A DNA stretch of 64,000 nucleotides from Vreelandella hamiltonii (GTDB lineage Bacteria > Pseudomonadota > Gammaproteobacteria > Pseudomonadales > Halomonadaceae): positions 1 to 64,000 of the forward strand of contig NZ_BMXN01000018.1 in assembly GCF_014651775.1 (NCBI RefSeq). Reading direction: 5' to 3'. A model generated the notes under the pieces. That model made no database searches, was not told the DNA's origin, and saw nothing but the letters and a program-made list of their open reading frames with translations. The position numbers and the translations under genes are program-made. The number at the start of each line of letters is the position of its first letter. The first letter of the stretch is position 1. Shown here in pieces: positions 25,994-36,218 of the stretch.

Positions 25994-26028
25994 AAGCCAC
26001 CGCTGCCTGGGCAACGGTGGCTTTTTTT
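25994..26028 (+). terminator. terminator after FAH-family gene
   Basis: AAGCCACCG pairs with CGGTGGCTT through a 12-base loop that can extend the stem, and is followed by T7. Confidence 0.8.
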
Positions 26029-26079
26029 ATGCTGGAATGTCAGGCGAGAAGGGGGCTCCTGCCCCCTTACCCCAGAGCG

Positions 26080-27999
26080 TTACTCCAGGTAAGTGTAGCC
26101 TTCCAGCCCTTCGGTCAGGCTGGCGGCAAAGTGCGCCTGCTCTTCGGCCGAGAAGCCGCTGGTCACCAGCTGTTCGGTCAGCTTCTGCTTCAGGACGCGG
26201 GCATCGAAATTGACGTAAGCCAGCACGTCCGCCACGGTGTCGCCTGCCTGGGGGTTGGAGAGTACCCACTCGCCGTCGGCGCCCAGCGCGGCATCCACCG
26301 AGTCGGTATCGCCGAACAGGTTGTGCAGGTCGCCGAGAATCTCCTGGTAGGCACCCACCAGGAAAAAGCCCAGCCAGCGCTCGTCATCGTTGGCCCATTC
26401 CGGCAGCGGTAGCGTGCTCTCGACGCCCTGGCCGTCCACGTAGCTGTCAATGCGGCCGTCGGAGTCACAGGTGATGTCCTGAATCACCGCGCGGCGAGTG
26501 GGCGCCTTGTCCAGCCCGCTGAGTGGCAGCACCGGGAAAATCTGCTCGATCCCCCAGACATCCGGCACCGACTGGAACAGCGAGAAATTGACGAACAGCT
26601 TGTCGGCCAGTTTCTCGGCCAGCTCGTCCATGATTTCCCGGTGGGCACGGTTGCGGGTATCGAGCTTGCCCCGCAGGCGCGCGCAGGCAGCCATGTAGAG
26701 GCGTTCGCCTTCGGCGCGGGCGCTGATGCTGCTCAAGCCCAGTACGAAACGATCCTGAAGCTCGCTGACGGCTTGCAGCAGGTCGTGCCAGGCTTCGACC
26801 AGCACCCTGGGCTCCTGGTGTTCGGCCAACTGGTCCAGCACGCGCCACAGCTCATCCACCTGGGGGTCGTCGGTAACGCTGCGCACCGGCGGCGTGTGGT
26901 CGATACGCTCTTCACCGATCACGTTGGTGATCAGCACCGCATGGTGAGCGGTCAACGAGCGGCCGGATTCACTGATCAGGTGCGGCTGTGGCAAGTCGGC
27001 TTCCTGGCACAGCTGAGCGAAGGCGCTGACCACGTTGCGCGCGTACTCCTGCATGGAGTAGTTGGCCGAGCAGTAGCTGCGCGAGCGGGTGCCTTCGTAG
27101 TCGATCCCCAGGCCGCCACCCACGTCCACGGTGTCGATGGGGGCGCCCAGCGCCATCAGGTTCTGGTAGAAGCGCGCACATTCGCGCAGGCCGCGCTGAA
27201 TGTCGCGGATGTTGGCGATCTGGGAGCCCAGGTGGAAGTGCACCAGCTGCAGGCTGGCCAGGGCGTCCTGGGCGCGCAGGGTGTCCACGACTTCCAGGAT
27301 CTGGCTGGCGGTGAGGCCAAACTTGGACTTTTCGCCACCGGTGTTCTGCCACTTGCCTTTGCCTACCGAGGCCAGGCGCGCGCGCAGGCCGATGCGCGGC
27401 GTCACGTCCAGCTCCCGAGCTTCTTCCAGAATCAGGTCCAGCTCGGAGAGTTTTTCCACCACCAGATAGACGCGGTGGCCCAGCTTCTCGCCCAACAGCG
27501 CCAGACGCACGTATTCACGGTCTTTATAGCCGTTGCAGACGATCAGCGACGAACCGCCGTCGGAGAGCGCCAGGACGGCCAGCAGCTCGGGCTTGCTGCC
27601 CGCTTCCAGCCCCACGCGACCGTTGCCACGCTCCGAGGTGGCCAGAATCTCTTCGACCACGCGGCGCTGCTGGTTGACCTTGATCGGGTACACTGCCGTG
27701 TAGCCGCCTTCATAGGCCACATCCTGCATGGCGGCGTCGAAGGCGCCACACAGCTGCTCGACGCGGTCGTGAAGAATGTCGCTGAAGCGTACCAGCACCG
27801 GTAAGCGCAGGCCGGCCTGCTGCAGCTGGCGAACCAGCGCGCTGATCGGCAGGGCAGGGCCTTCGGCATCGCTGCCCAGGGGGCGCACCAGCGCCTGGCC
27901 GTGGTCATCGACATCGAAGTAACCGCTGCCCCACTGGTCCATGTTCCAGGTACGACGGGCGCGTACGGCGGGGCTGCTGGTTGCGGCCATGTCACTCAT
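26080..27999 (-). CDS. speA: biosynthetic arginine decarboxylase SpeA
   Basis: A 639-residue fold-III PLP enzyme that turns arginine into agmatine for putrescine synthesis. The PLP Lys is in YPIKVNQQR. The glycine-rich phosphate loop is in DVGGGLGIDYEGTR, and the late Cys-containing motif ITCDSDGRID is present. Length matches the family. The start at 27999 has GGAGG on the minus strand and shares a base with the thrB stop, so the two are coupled. A GGGGGC/GCCCCC hairpin just beyond the stop may end transcription, although it has no T tract. Confidence 0.95.
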   Translation of the reverse strand: MSDMAATSSPAVRARRTWNMDQWGSGYFDVDDHGQALVRPLGSDAEGPALPISALVRQLQQAGLRLPVLVRFSDILHDRVEQLCGAFDAAMQDVAYEGGYTAVYPIKVNQQRRVVEEILATSERGNGRVGLEAGSKPELLAVLALSDGGSSLIVCNGYKDREYVRLALLGEKLGHRVYLVVEKLSELDLILEEARELDVTPRIGLRARLASVGKGKWQNTGGEKSKFGLTASQILEVVDTLRAQDALASLQLVHFHLGSQIANIRDIQRGLRECARFYQNLMALGAPIDTVDVGGGLGIDYEGTRSRSYCSANYSMQEYARNVVSAFAQLCQEADLPQPHLISESGRSLTAHHAVLITNVIGEERIDHTPPVRSVTDDPQVDELWRVLDQLAEHQEPRVLVEAWHDLLQAVSELQDRFVLGLSSISARAEGERLYMAACARLRGKLDTRNRAHREIMDELAEKLADKLFVNFSLFQSVPDVWGIEQIFPVLPLSGLDKAPTRRAVIQDITCDSDGRIDSYVDGQGVESTLPLPEWANDDERWLGFFLVGAYQEILGDLHNLFGDTDSVDAALGADGEWVLSNPQAGDTVADVLAYVNFDARVLKQKLTEQLVTSGFSAEEQAHFAASLTEGLEGYTYLE

Positions 28000-28955
28000 C
28001 AGGAAGCCTCCGGGATAGGGAGTGCCCCCAGCGCGATGCGTGCCTTGAGGATCACGCGGAAACGCTCGGGGTCGTGGGGGGTAAGGTCATGGGCAGGCGG
28101 GTCCACATATACCACCAGCAGGCGCGACAGCCAGTAGCGCAACGCCGTCAAGCGCAGCATGGTGGGCCACAGGGCCCGCTCGGTGTCGGTCAGTGGGCGG
28201 CGTGCCTGGTAGGCGCTTAAAATCGCCTGATAGCGCTCGGCGTTCAGGCTGCCGTCCTCGTTGGAGGCCCAGTCGTTGATGACGATGGCCAGGTCGAACA
28301 GCAGGTCGCCGGTGCAGCCATTGTAGAAGTCGATGATGCCGCCCAACTGGTCGCCTTCATACAGGGTGTTGTCACGGAACAGGTCACCGTGCAGCGCCCC
28401 CTGGGGCAGCGCGCCATACTGGCTGAACGCGGTCTCGAAATCATCGACCTCGTTTTTCATCAGGGTCTGGTCGTCGGGGCTGATATAGGTCAGCACCTTG
28501 TGATGCACGGCGCGCAGCCAGTGCAGATCGCGGGGGTTGGGACGATGCCCCGGAAAATGCTGCGAGACCTTGTGCATACGCCCCAGCGCGCTGCCCAGCG
28601 CCTGGCACTGGACCAGGTTGGGGGCGGTGGGGTGCTTGCCGGGCAAGCGCGGGAACAGCAGGGCCGGTTTGCCCGCCAGGCTGTGCAGCGCCACCCCTTC
28701 GCGGTCATGAATGGTGCCCGGTACGGGCAGGCCGTGTTCATCCAGGTAGTCCAGCAGCTCGACGAAGAACGGCAGCTCTTCGTGCTCGCCTTGTTCGAAC
28801 AGCGTGAGCACCATCTCGCGGCGCTCGGTGGTCACGAAAAACGTCGAGTTTTCCGTGCCGCCTGCCACGCCCTGAAGGGACACCAGGCTGCCAACATCGA
28901 ATTTTTCCAGAAACGCGGCGACCTGTGCGTCGCTCAGCGGAGTAAATACAGCCAT
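27999..28955 (-). CDS. thrB: homoserine kinase ThrB (APH-type)
   Basis: A 318-residue kinase of the aminoglycoside-phosphotransferase fold, the homoserine kinase type used by pseudomonads in threonine synthesis, not the GHMP type of E. coli. The catalytic loop is ALHGDLFRDN and the metal site is GGIIDFYNGC. The N-terminal GGTENSTFFV binds ATP. It is divergent from polA, an arrangement also seen in Pseudomonas. Overlap with speA suggests one mRNA. Confidence 0.92.
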   Translation of the reverse strand: MAVFTPLSDAQVAAFLEKFDVGSLVSLQGVAGGTENSTFFVTTERREMVLTLFEQGEHEELPFFVELLDYLDEHGLPVPGTIHDREGVALHSLAGKPALLFPRLPGKHPTAPNLVQCQALGSALGRMHKVSQHFPGHRPNPRDLHWLRAVHHKVLTYISPDDQTLMKNEVDDFETAFSQYGALPQGALHGDLFRDNTLYEGDQLGGIIDFYNGCTGDLLFDLAIVINDWASNEDGSLNAERYQAILSAYQARRPLTDTERALWPTMLRLTALRYWLSRLLVVYVDPPAHDLTPHDPERFRVILKARIALGALPIPEAS

Positions 28956-29128
28956 GAGAATCTCGCCCAGGTTGCTAAGCCGGTCATTGTAGCGGCTTGG
29001 CGCGTCAGTTGGCAGCGCTGTGAACGGTGAAGGGTCGCTTTCGCAGTGCTTTTCTGCAGTCGCGCCGCCGAACGCGTATCATTGAAGAATAGACGCTCTT
29101 ACTGTTCTGCTGACTATGGAATCTGGTT

Positions 29129-31894
29129 ATGGCCCGTGCCCCTATCGTGCTAGTTGATGGCTCTTCGTACCTTTACCGTGCGTTCCACGCGCTGCCGCCG
29201 CTGACGAACTCCAACGGCCAGCCCACGGGCGCCGTGAAAGGCGTGCTGAACATGCTCAAGCGGCTGATCAAGGACTACCCCGATAGCCCCATGGCGGTGG
29301 TCTTCGATGCGCCAGGCAAGACGTTTCGCGACGACATGTACAGCGAGTACAAGTCCCACCGCCCGCCGATGCCCGATGACCTGCGTAGCCAGATCGAACC
29401 GCTACACGCCTGCGTGAAAGCGCTGGGGCTGCCGCTGCTGTGCATCGAAGGCGTCGAAGCCGACGATGTCATCGGCACGCTGGCGCATCACGCCACCCAG
29501 GCCGGGCGCGACGCGGTGATCTCCACCGGCGACAAGGACATGGCCCAGCTGGTGAACCGCCATATCACGCTGGTCAATACCATGAAGGAAGAGACCTTGG
29601 ATGAGGCCGGTGTCGAGGAGAAGTTTGGGCTGCCGCCTGCGCTGATCATCGACTTCCTTGCGCTGATGGGCGACAAGGTGGACAACATTCCTGGCGTGCC
29701 CGGCGTAGGAGAAAAAACCGCCATTGGCCTGCTGCAAGGCATGGGTGGCGGGCTGGAGACCATCTATGGCGACCTGGAACGGGTCACCACGCTGGGCTTT
29801 CGAGGAGCCAAGACACTCCCCAAGAAACTGGAAGAGCACCGCGAACAGGCGTTTCTCTCCTATCGGCTGGCCACCATCAAGGTCGACTGCGACCTGCCCG
29901 TAGGGCTGGACGACCTGGAAATCGCCCACCCGGATCGGGAAGCGCTGGTGGCGCTCTACAAGGAGATGGAGTTCAAGCAGTGGCTGGCGGAGCTGCTGGA
30001 GGGCAAGGACGAAGGTGTGGACGACGTCAGCGGCGGCCAGCCAGCCCCGCAGGCCGAGCAGGTGGCATCGGGCACCGCCCCTGGCCCACGCCACGACCAC
30101 GTGATCACCGAGCAGGCCGAGCTGGATGCGTGGCTTGAGCGGCTGCGCAGCGCCGAGCGCTTCTGCTTCGACCTGGAAACCACCAGCCTCAACTACATGG
30201 ACGCCGAGATCGTCGGGGTCGGCCTGGCGCTGGAGCCCGGTGAAGCGGCCTATATCCCGCTGGCCCACGACTATCTGGATGCGCCTGCCCAGCTCGACCG
30301 CCGCAGCGTTCTCGAGGCGCTCAAGCCGCTGCTGGAAGATCCCGGCAAAACCAAGATCGGCCAGAACCTCAAGTACGATATTTCCGTATTGGCCAACGAG
30401 GATATTCACGTCACGGGGCCGTTTGCCGATACCATGCTGGCGTCCTACGTGCTCAACTCCACCGCGACCCGCCACGACATGGACTCGCTGGCCCTCAAGT
30501 ACCTGGGGGAAAAGACCATCTCCTTCGAGGAGATTGCCGGGAAAGGCGCCAAGCAGCTCACCTTCAACCAGATAGCTCTGGAACAGGCCGCGCCCTACGC
30601 CTGCGAAGACGTGGACATTACCCTGCGCCTGCAGCAGACGCTGCGCCCGCAGGTCGAGCAGGAAGGCCGCCTGGCCGAGGTGCTCGATCATCTGGAGCTG
30701 CCGCTGATCAAGGTGCTGTCGCGGATCGAGCGTAACGGGGTGGCGCTGGATGCCGAGCGCCTGCACCAGCAGAGCCAGCAGCTGGAGCAGCGTATTCGCG
30801 AGCTTGAAAGTGAAGCCTTCGAGCTGGCGGGCCGCGAGTTCAACCTGGGGTCCCCCAAGCAGCTGGGCCAGATTCTGTTCGAAGAGCAGAAGATTCCGGT
30901 CATCAAGAAAACGCCCAAGGGCGCGCCTTCCACCGCCGAAGCCGTGCTGGAAGAGCTGGCGCTGGACTACCCCTTGCCCAAGGTGATCATGCAGCACCGT
31001 GGCCTGGCCAAGCTGAAGTCCACCTATACCGACAAGCTGCCGCGCCTGTTGAACAAGAAAACCGGCCGCGTGCACACCAGCTATCACCAGGCGGTGACCG
31101 CCACCGGGCGGCTCTCCTCGTCGGACCCGAACCTGCAGAACATCCCGATCCGTACCGAAGAGGGGCGCAAGATTCGCCAGGCCTTCGTGGCCCGCCCCGG
31201 GTATCGCATCGTGGCCGCGGACTACTCGCAGATCGAGCTGCGCATCATGGCCCACCTGTCGGAAGACAAGGGGCTGCTGGAAGCCTTCGAACAGGGCCGC
31301 GACATTCATACCGCCACCGCCGCCGAAGTGTTTGGCACCGCGCTGGACAAGGTCACCGCCGACCAGCGCCGCAGTGCCAAGGCGATCAACTTCGGTCTGA
31401 TCTATGGCATGAGCGCCTGGGGGCTGTCGCGTCAGCTGCATCTCGAACGCCAGCAGGCGCAGACCTACATCGACCGCTACTTCGACCGTTACCCCGGCGT
31501 TGCCCGCTACATGGACCGCATTCGCAGTCAGGCCGCCGAGAATGGCTTCGTCGAGACCGTCATGGGGCGGCGGCTCTACCTGCCCGAGATCCACTCGCAG
31601 AACCGCAACCGCCGTCAGGGGGCCGAGCGCACCGCAATCAACGCGCCCATGCAGGGCACGGCGGCAGACATCATCAAGCAGGCGATGATCGACGTGGACG
31701 CGTGGCTGGCGGAAGGCGCGTTCGATGCCCTGATGGTCATGCAGGTGCACGACGAACTGGTGTTCGAGGTGGCTGAAGCTCAGGTAGACGCGTTCATCGA
31801 GGAGGTCAGTGCACGGATGCAGTCGGCGGCCACACTGAGCGTGCCGCTGATCGTGGAAGCCCAGAGCGGCGCCAACTGGGACGAAGCACACTAA
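29129..31894 (+). CDS. polA: DNA polymerase I
   Basis: A 921-residue, three-domain enzyme. The 5' nuclease domain (about 1-290) has the Asp cluster [11 protein letters not shown] and GDKDMAQLV. The 3'-5' exonuclease domain (about 320-510) is intact, with [22 protein letters not shown] and [11 protein letters not shown]. The polymerase domain has motif [16 protein letters not shown], motif [17 protein letters not shown] and motif [12 protein letters not shown]. It is full length and should proofread. A bidirectional terminator follows. Confidence 0.97.
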   Translation: MARAPIVLVDGSSYLYRAFHALPPLTNSNGQPTGAVKGVLNMLKRLIKDYPDSPMAVVFDAPGKTFRDDMYSEYKSHRPPMPDDLRSQIEPLHACVKALGLPLLCIEGVEADDVIGTLAHHATQAGRDAVISTGDKDMAQLVNRHITLVNTMKEETLDEAGVEEKFGLPPALIIDFLALMGDKVDNIPGVPGVGEKTAIGLLQGMGGGLETIYGDLERVTTLGFRGAKTLPKKLEEHREQAFLSYRLATIKVDCDLPVGLDDLEIAHPDREALVALYKEMEFKQWLAELLEGKDEGVDDVSGGQPAPQAEQVASGTAPGPRHDHVITEQAELDAWLERLRSAERFCFDLETTSLNYMDAEIVGVGLALEPGEAAYIPLAHDYLDAPAQLDRRSVLEALKPLLEDPGKTKIGQNLKYDISVLANEDIHVTGPFADTMLASYVLNSTATRHDMDSLALKYLGEKTISFEEIAGKGAKQLTFNQIALEQAAPYACEDVDITLRLQQTLRPQVEQEGRLAEVLDHLELPLIKVLSRIERNGVALDAERLHQQSQQLEQRIRELESEAFELAGREFNLGSPKQLGQILFEEQKIPVIKKTPKGAPSTAEAVLEELALDYPLPKVIMQHRGLAKLKSTYTDKLPRLLNKKTGRVHTSYHQAVTATGRLSSSDPNLQNIPIRTEEGRKIRQAFVARPGYRIVAADYSQIELRIMAHLSEDKGLLEAFEQGRDIHTATAAEVFGTALDKVTADQRRSAKAINFGLIYGMSAWGLSRQLHLERQQAQTYIDRYFDRYPGVARYMDRIRSQAAENGFVETVMGRRLYLPEIHSQNRNRRQGAERTAINAPMQGTAADIIKQAMIDVDAWLAEGAFDALMVMQVHDELVFEVAEAQVDAFIEEVSARMQSAATLSVPLIVEAQSGANWDEAH

Positions 31895-31945
31895 AGGAAG
31901 AAGTGCACCAGGCGCCGTTCAAACCCTGGCTGACTGGCCATCCAC

Positions 31946-31973
31946 AAAAAACCCCACCTTGCGGTGGGGTTTT
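31946..31973. terminator. bidirectional terminator between polA and fbpA-like gene
   Basis: AACCCCACC pairs with GGTGGGGTT, flanked by A6 on the left and TTTT on the right, so it can end transcripts from both sides of this convergent junction. Confidence 0.85.
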
Positions 31974-31994
31974 GCATACTGCTTGGGCCAGCGC

Positions 31995-33020
31995 TTAGCG
32001 CCAGTTGACGCGGTCGAAAATGCGCACGGCTTCCGGGTTGTTGTTACCCAGCTCGCTGATGTTCACTTCGTCACGCTGGAAGTCGCCCCAGGATTCCAGA
32101 ACCGGGTTCTTCTTCACGCCATCGACCACCGGGAACTCGTAGTTACGCTCGGCCAGCACTTCCTGGGCCTGGTCGGAAGCCAGGAACTCGAGGAAGCGGA
32201 TGCCGTTCTCGGCGTTCTGCGCGTTGGCGACCAGACCTGCACCACCCACGTTGATGTGCGTGCCGCGATCATCCTGGTTCGGGAAGATCACGCCCACTTT
32301 ACGGGCGGCTTCGCGGTCGGAAGCTTCGCTGGAGTGCAGCAGACGAACATAGTAGTAGTGGTTGGCCACGCCCAGCTCGCATTCGCCGCTGGCCACGCCC
32401 AGAATCTGGTCGGTATCACCGCCTTCCGGGTTGCGCGCCAGGTTGTTGACCACGCCCTGTGCCCACTCTTGCGCTTCTTCCGCACCGTGGTGCTCGATCA
32501 TCGAGGCCAGCAGAGACTGGTTGTAGATGTTGTTGGAAGAGCGGATACAGATCTTGCCTTCGAACTGCGGGTCGGCCAGGTCTTCATAAGTAGCGATCTG
32601 GCTCGGGTCGAAGTTCTCACGGTTGTAGAAAATCACCCGTGCGCGCTGGCTGAAGCCAAACCACATGCCTTCGGGATGACGCATGGATTCCGGCAGGCGC
32701 TCGTTCAGCACGTCGGAATCCACGGCCTGGAACAGGCCATCCTGCTCGGCACGCCACAGGTTGCCGGCATCCACGGTCAGCATGACGTCGGCAGGGCTGG
32801 CCACGCCTTCACGCTGCATACGCTCCATCAACTGATTGGCGTCGCCTTCCAGCACATTCACCTTGATACCCGTTTCTTCGGTGAACGCGTTGTACAGAAT
32901 CTCGTCTGAGTCGTAGTGGCGAGCGGAGTAGATGTTGACCTCGTTGGCCAGTGTGCTGCTGGCAAATGCCGAGCCAGCCATGACGGCGGCGACAGAGACT
33001 GCAAGACGTGCCTTTTTCAT
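31995..33020 (-). CDS. fbpA: ferric-iron ABC transporter, periplasmic binding protein
   Basis: A 341-residue protein of the FbpA/AfuA/FutA family. An N-terminal signal peptide (MKKARLAVSVAAVMAGSAFA) is followed by a typical start VNIYSARHYDSDEIL. The iron-ligand Tyr pair is in GVANHYYYVRLL, and the family marks DVMLTVDAGNLW and RSSNNIYNQSLLASMI are present. It should deliver ferric iron to FbpBC. The start at 33020 (MKKAR) is preferred over a GTG three codons upstream. Divergent from the ATPase gene, with Fur-like sites between them. Confidence 0.92.
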   Translation of the reverse strand: MKKARLAVSVAAVMAGSAFASSTLANEVNIYSARHYDSDEILYNAFTEETGIKVNVLEGDANQLMERMQREGVASPADVMLTVDAGNLWRAEQDGLFQAVDSDVLNERLPESMRHPEGMWFGFSQRARVIFYNRENFDPSQIATYEDLADPQFEGKICIRSSNNIYNQSLLASMIEHHGAEEAQEWAQGVVNNLARNPEGGDTDQILGVASGECELGVANHYYYVRLLHSSEASDREAARKVGVIFPNQDDRGTHINVGGAGLVANAQNAENGIRFLEFLASDQAQEVLAERNYEFPVVDGVKKNPVLESWGDFQRDEVNISELGNNNPEAVRIFDRVNWR

Positions 33021-33042
33021 AACATACACCCTAAATGTTTAT

Positions 33043-33061
33043 GATAATAAGTTGCATTGGC
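33043..33061. promoter_or_regulatory. Fur-box-like site between fbpA and fbpC
   Basis: GATAATAAGTTGCATTGGC matches 12 of 19 positions of the classical Fur box (GATAATGATAATCATTATC), including the first six bases. It lies just upstream of the fbpA start on the minus strand. Confidence 0.45.
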
Positions 33062-33169
33062 AAACTGAGCCTATTGAAACGTCTTGTTCCATGGACGTCA
33101 AGCGAAATGCTAATGACACGCAACACTTTTTGTGCATGTACGTGCATCTGCCGCCAATAGAAAATAGAA

Positions 33170-33184
33170 TGCAAATAACTTTCA
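33170..33184. promoter_or_regulatory. second Fur-like half site between fbpA and fbpC
   Basis: TGCAAATAACTTTCA resembles the GCAAATGATAATC type of Fur site. A close relative, TGCAAATAGTATCA, lies before the permease gene at 36117-36130, which strengthens both. Confidence 0.35.
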
Positions 33185-33235
33185 ACCGTGTTCGCAGTCA
33201 GGCATCTGCGCTGCGCACTAACCATGGGTGAACGA

Positions 33236-34333
33236 ATGACGGCAACGGTGTCATTTTCAGAGGTGGCAGCACCAGCGGCGGCGCTGTCGCTGCGGGGTGT
33301 CGAGCACACGTTTGCAGCCAACAAGGTGGTCAAGGGCATCGACCTGGAGATCGGCCAGGGCGAAGTGGTGTGCCTGCTGGGCCCTTCCGGCTGCGGCAAG
33401 ACCACCCTGCTGCGTATCGCGGCAGGCCTGGAGGTGGTGCAGGAAGGCGAGGTCAGCCTGGACGGGCAGGCCATCGCGGCTCCAGGCAAGCGCCATGTGC
33501 CGCCCGAAAAGCGCAACGTGGGCCTGGCGTTCCAGGATTCGGCGCTGTTTCCCCATCTGAGCGTGCTGGAAAACGTCACCTTTGGCCTGAAACAGCTGCC
33601 CTCCAGCCAGCGCCGCGCGCGTGCTTTGGAGCTGTTGGACCAGCTGGGCATGGCCGCCTATGCCGAGACTTACCCGCACATGCTGTCGGGAGGCCAGCAG
33701 CAGCGTGTCGCGCTGGCCCGCGCGCTGGCGCCTACGCCGCGGCTGATGCTGCTGGACGAGCCCTTTTCCAGTCTGGATGCCCGGCTGCGGGATCGTATCC
33801 GAGACGACACGCTGCACGTGTTGAAGAAGCTGGGTTCGGCCACGCTGCTGGTGACCCACGACCCGGAGGAGGCGATGTTCATGGCGGACCGCATCGCACT
33901 GATGCGCGATGGCAAGATCGTCCAGACCGGCACGCCTCGCGAGCTTTACTGTGCGCCCATCGACCCCTTCGTGGTGACCTTCTTTGGTGAGGTCAACGAG
34001 CTGGCGGGAGTGGTGCAAGGCGGGCGAGTGCAGACCCCCGTGGGCGCAGTGGATGCCAGCTGGCTGCCGGAAGGCAGTGACGTGCAGGTGATGATTCGCC
34101 CCGAGGCGCTGCGCATTCAGGAGCGAGACCTGCCAGCCGAAGCCCACAGCCATAGCCACGTGGTCATGGCCAAGCTGCTGGGCCGCACCAGCCTGATCCA
34201 CCTGTGTGCCCATGGCACCGATGGCCAGGAAGCGCACCTGCATGCCCGTGTACCTGGGGTGTTCCTGCCCCAGGAGGGCCAGCCCATCGACATCGATCTG
34301 GACCACTCCCAGGTCTTCATCTTCCCACGTTGA
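33236..34333 (+). CDS. fbpC: ferric-iron ABC transporter, ATP-binding protein
   Basis: A 365-residue ABC ATPase of the iron(III)/spermidine class. Walker A is GPSGCGKTTLLR, the signature is MLSGGQQQRVALARAL, Walker B is LMLLDEPFSSLDARL and the switch His is in LVTHDPEEAM. The C-terminal TOBE-like regulatory domain starts near residue 240. The start is uncertain: ATG at 33236 is chosen, with ATG at 33224 an alternative. It is transcribed away from fbpA and toward the permease gene, an unusual split of the three subunits. Confidence 0.9.
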   Translation: MTATVSFSEVAAPAAALSLRGVEHTFAANKVVKGIDLEIGQGEVVCLLGPSGCGKTTLLRIAAGLEVVQEGEVSLDGQAIAAPGKRHVPPEKRNVGLAFQDSALFPHLSVLENVTFGLKQLPSSQRRARALELLDQLGMAAYAETYPHMLSGGQQQRVALARALAPTPRLMLLDEPFSSLDARLRDRIRDDTLHVLKKLGSATLLVTHDPEEAMFMADRIALMRDGKIVQTGTPRELYCAPIDPFVVTFFGEVNELAGVVQGGRVQTPVGAVDASWLPEGSDVQVMIRPEALRIQERDLPAEAHSHSHVVMAKLLGRTSLIHLCAHGTDGQEAHLHARVPGVFLPQEGQPIDIDLDHSQVFIFPR

Positions 34334-34358
34334 GGCGCGGGAAGATGTGTGTTTGAAC

Positions 34359-36059
34359 TTACTCGGCCTGGCTGCCGGGGCGTGCTCGGCGCATTGCCAG
34401 GCTGAGGAGAATCACCGGTAGAATCCCCACCACCACGATGGTCAGCGAGGCCGTGGAGGCCTCCGCCAGCCGCTCGTCCGACGCCAGGTTATGGGCGCGT
34501 ACCGCCAGCGTATCGAAGTTGAACGGCCGCAGGATGATGGTGGCCGGCAGCTCCTTCATGGCATCGACGAAGACCAGAATCCCCGCCGCCAACAGGCTAC
34601 TGCGCATCAGGGGCGTATGAATGCGTCGCAGCGTGCCCCCTGCGGTTTGGCCCAGGGTGCGCGAGGCAGCATCCATGCTGGGGGTGACCTTGCCCAGGCT
34701 GGCTTCCACGGCATTGAACGACACCGCCAGAAAGCGCACCACGTAGGCGTAGATCAGAATGAAGGCCGTGCCGCTGAAGACCAGCCCGATAATCTTGCCG
34801 TAGTTGGCGTGCAGCCAGGAGTTGAGGGTGTGGTCCAGCCAGGCAAAGGGAATCAGAATGCCGACCGCCACCACGGAGCCCGGAATGGCGTAGCCCATGG
34901 CCGCAATGCGGGTGAACAGGCGTGCGCTGGGGGAGTTGTTGAGGCGTACGCCGTAGCTCAGCAGCACCGCCAGCCCTACCGCAATCAGGGCCGCAATGGC
35001 CGACAGCGAGAGGCTGTTCAGGGCAAAGCCGATGAATCGCGTGCCGAACAGGCTGTCGCCAATCCGAATCGCCATGTTCAAGAGCAGGCCGCTGGGCAGC
35101 AGGAAGCCGATGGTGATGGGCAGCAGGCAGGCCAGAAACGCGCCGGTGGCCTGCCAGCCGCGCAGACGGTACTCGGGCAACTGCTGGTAACGACTGGAGG
35201 TATGGAAGTAACGCCGCTTGCCCCGTGACCAGCGCTCCAGCAGTACCAGCACGATCACGAAGGTCAGCAGGCAGGCCGCCAGCTGTGCGGCCGCCACCGG
35301 CTCGCCCAGTCCGAACCAGGTGCGGTAGATACCGGTGGTGAAGGTATCCACGCCGAAGAATTGCACCGCCCCGAACTCATTGAGAGTTTCCATCAGCACC
35401 AGCGACACGCCGCCCACCAGCGCAGGCCGCGCCAGGGGCAGGGCCACGGTGCCAAACAGGTGCCATGGCCCGCGCCCCAGCGTGCGTCCCACGTCCAGCA
35501 CGCACACCGACTGTTCCAGGAACGAAGCCCTGGCCAGCAGGTAGACGTAGGGGTAGAGCACGAAGGTGATCAGCGTGATGGCGCCCCCCAACGAACGAAT
35601 GTTGGGAAAGTAGTAGTCGCCCACTCGCCAGTCGAACCACTCCCGCAGCATGCTCTGCAGTGGCCCCGCCACCTGCAGGAAATCCGTGTAGGCATAGGCG
35701 ATCACGTAGGTGGGGACGGCCAGCGGCAGCAGCAGCGCCCACTCGAAGATGCGCTTGCCGGGAAAGCGGCACATGACCACCAGCCAGGCGGTTCCCGTGC
35801 CAATTACCAAGGTACCGAGGCCTACCCACAGCACCAGCCAGAAGGTATTGCTGAGATAGCGGGGCAGGACGGTGCTGGCCAGGTGCTGCCAGATGCCGTC
35901 GGTGGGCAGCACGATATGGCCCAGAACCACCAGAATCGGCAGTGCCACGGTCAGCGCGATGAGAAACAGCGCAATAGACCAGGGGTTGAGCGACAGCGCA
36001 AAGCGTGAAGCGACCCCTGACAGCAGAGCCGATGATGAGCGGCGAGCGGGCGTGGACAC
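34359..36059 (-). CDS. fbpB: ferric-iron ABC transporter, double permease
   Basis: A 566-residue membrane protein with about twelve transmembrane segments in two homologous halves, as in FbpB and AfuB. Each half carries an EAA-type loop contacting the ATPase (DVGRTLGRGPWHLFGTVALP in the first; DAASRTLGQTAGGTLRRIHTP in the second). The start is GTG with AAGGAG about 8 bases upstream on the minus strand. It converges on fbpC with 25 bases between stops and has its own upstream region with a Fur-like site. Confidence 0.92.
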   Translation of the reverse strand: MSTPARRSSSALLSGVASRFALSLNPWSIALFLIALTVALPILVVLGHIVLPTDGIWQHLASTVLPRYLSNTFWLVLWVGLGTLVIGTGTAWLVVMCRFPGKRIFEWALLLPLAVPTYVIAYAYTDFLQVAGPLQSMLREWFDWRVGDYYFPNIRSLGGAITLITFVLYPYVYLLARASFLEQSVCVLDVGRTLGRGPWHLFGTVALPLARPALVGGVSLVLMETLNEFGAVQFFGVDTFTTGIYRTWFGLGEPVAAAQLAACLLTFVIVLVLLERWSRGKRRYFHTSSRYQQLPEYRLRGWQATGAFLACLLPITIGFLLPSGLLLNMAIRIGDSLFGTRFIGFALNSLSLSAIAALIAVGLAVLLSYGVRLNNSPSARLFTRIAAMGYAIPGSVVAVGILIPFAWLDHTLNSWLHANYGKIIGLVFSGTAFILIYAYVVRFLAVSFNAVEASLGKVTPSMDAASRTLGQTAGGTLRRIHTPLMRSSLLAAGILVFVDAMKELPATIILRPFNFDTLAVRAHNLASDERLAEASTASLTIVVVGILPVILLSLAMRRARPGSQAE

Positions 36060-36116
36060 GTCGTGATCTCCTTGGACGAGAGGCTGCGTGGCTCGTCAAT
36101 GCGAAAAAATAGCGGT

Positions 36117-36130
36117 TGCAAATAGTATCA
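36117..36130. promoter_or_regulatory. Fur-like site upstream of fbpB
   Basis: TGCAAATAGTATCA lies about 58 bases before the permease GTG and closely matches a site between fbpA and fbpC. Shared iron control of the three units is inferred. Confidence 0.35.
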
Positions 36131-36167
36131 CCTGCGCCGATGGGGTGCAGCTCATCGGCCGCCCATT

Positions 36168-36193
36168 AAAAAACCCTGCCCGTGGGGCAGGGT
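36168..36193 (-). terminator. terminator of the HpsN-like/SDR operon
   Basis: On the minus strand ACCCTGCCC pairs with GGGCAGGGT and is followed by T6. It lies 25 bases after the SDR stop. Confidence 0.85.
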
Positions 36194-36218
36194 CGAGGCG
36201 TGTACCCGTGGGGCTCCG

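Noticed and set aside
29402-31891. 829-residue open frame antisense to polA
   Set aside because: It mirrors the polA codons in a high-GC genome, has no ribosome binding site or recognisable motif, and polA is plainly the real gene.
31895-31945. Spot 42-like small RNA after polA
   Set aside because: In enterics a small RNA follows polA, but here only a short spacer and a bidirectional terminator are present.
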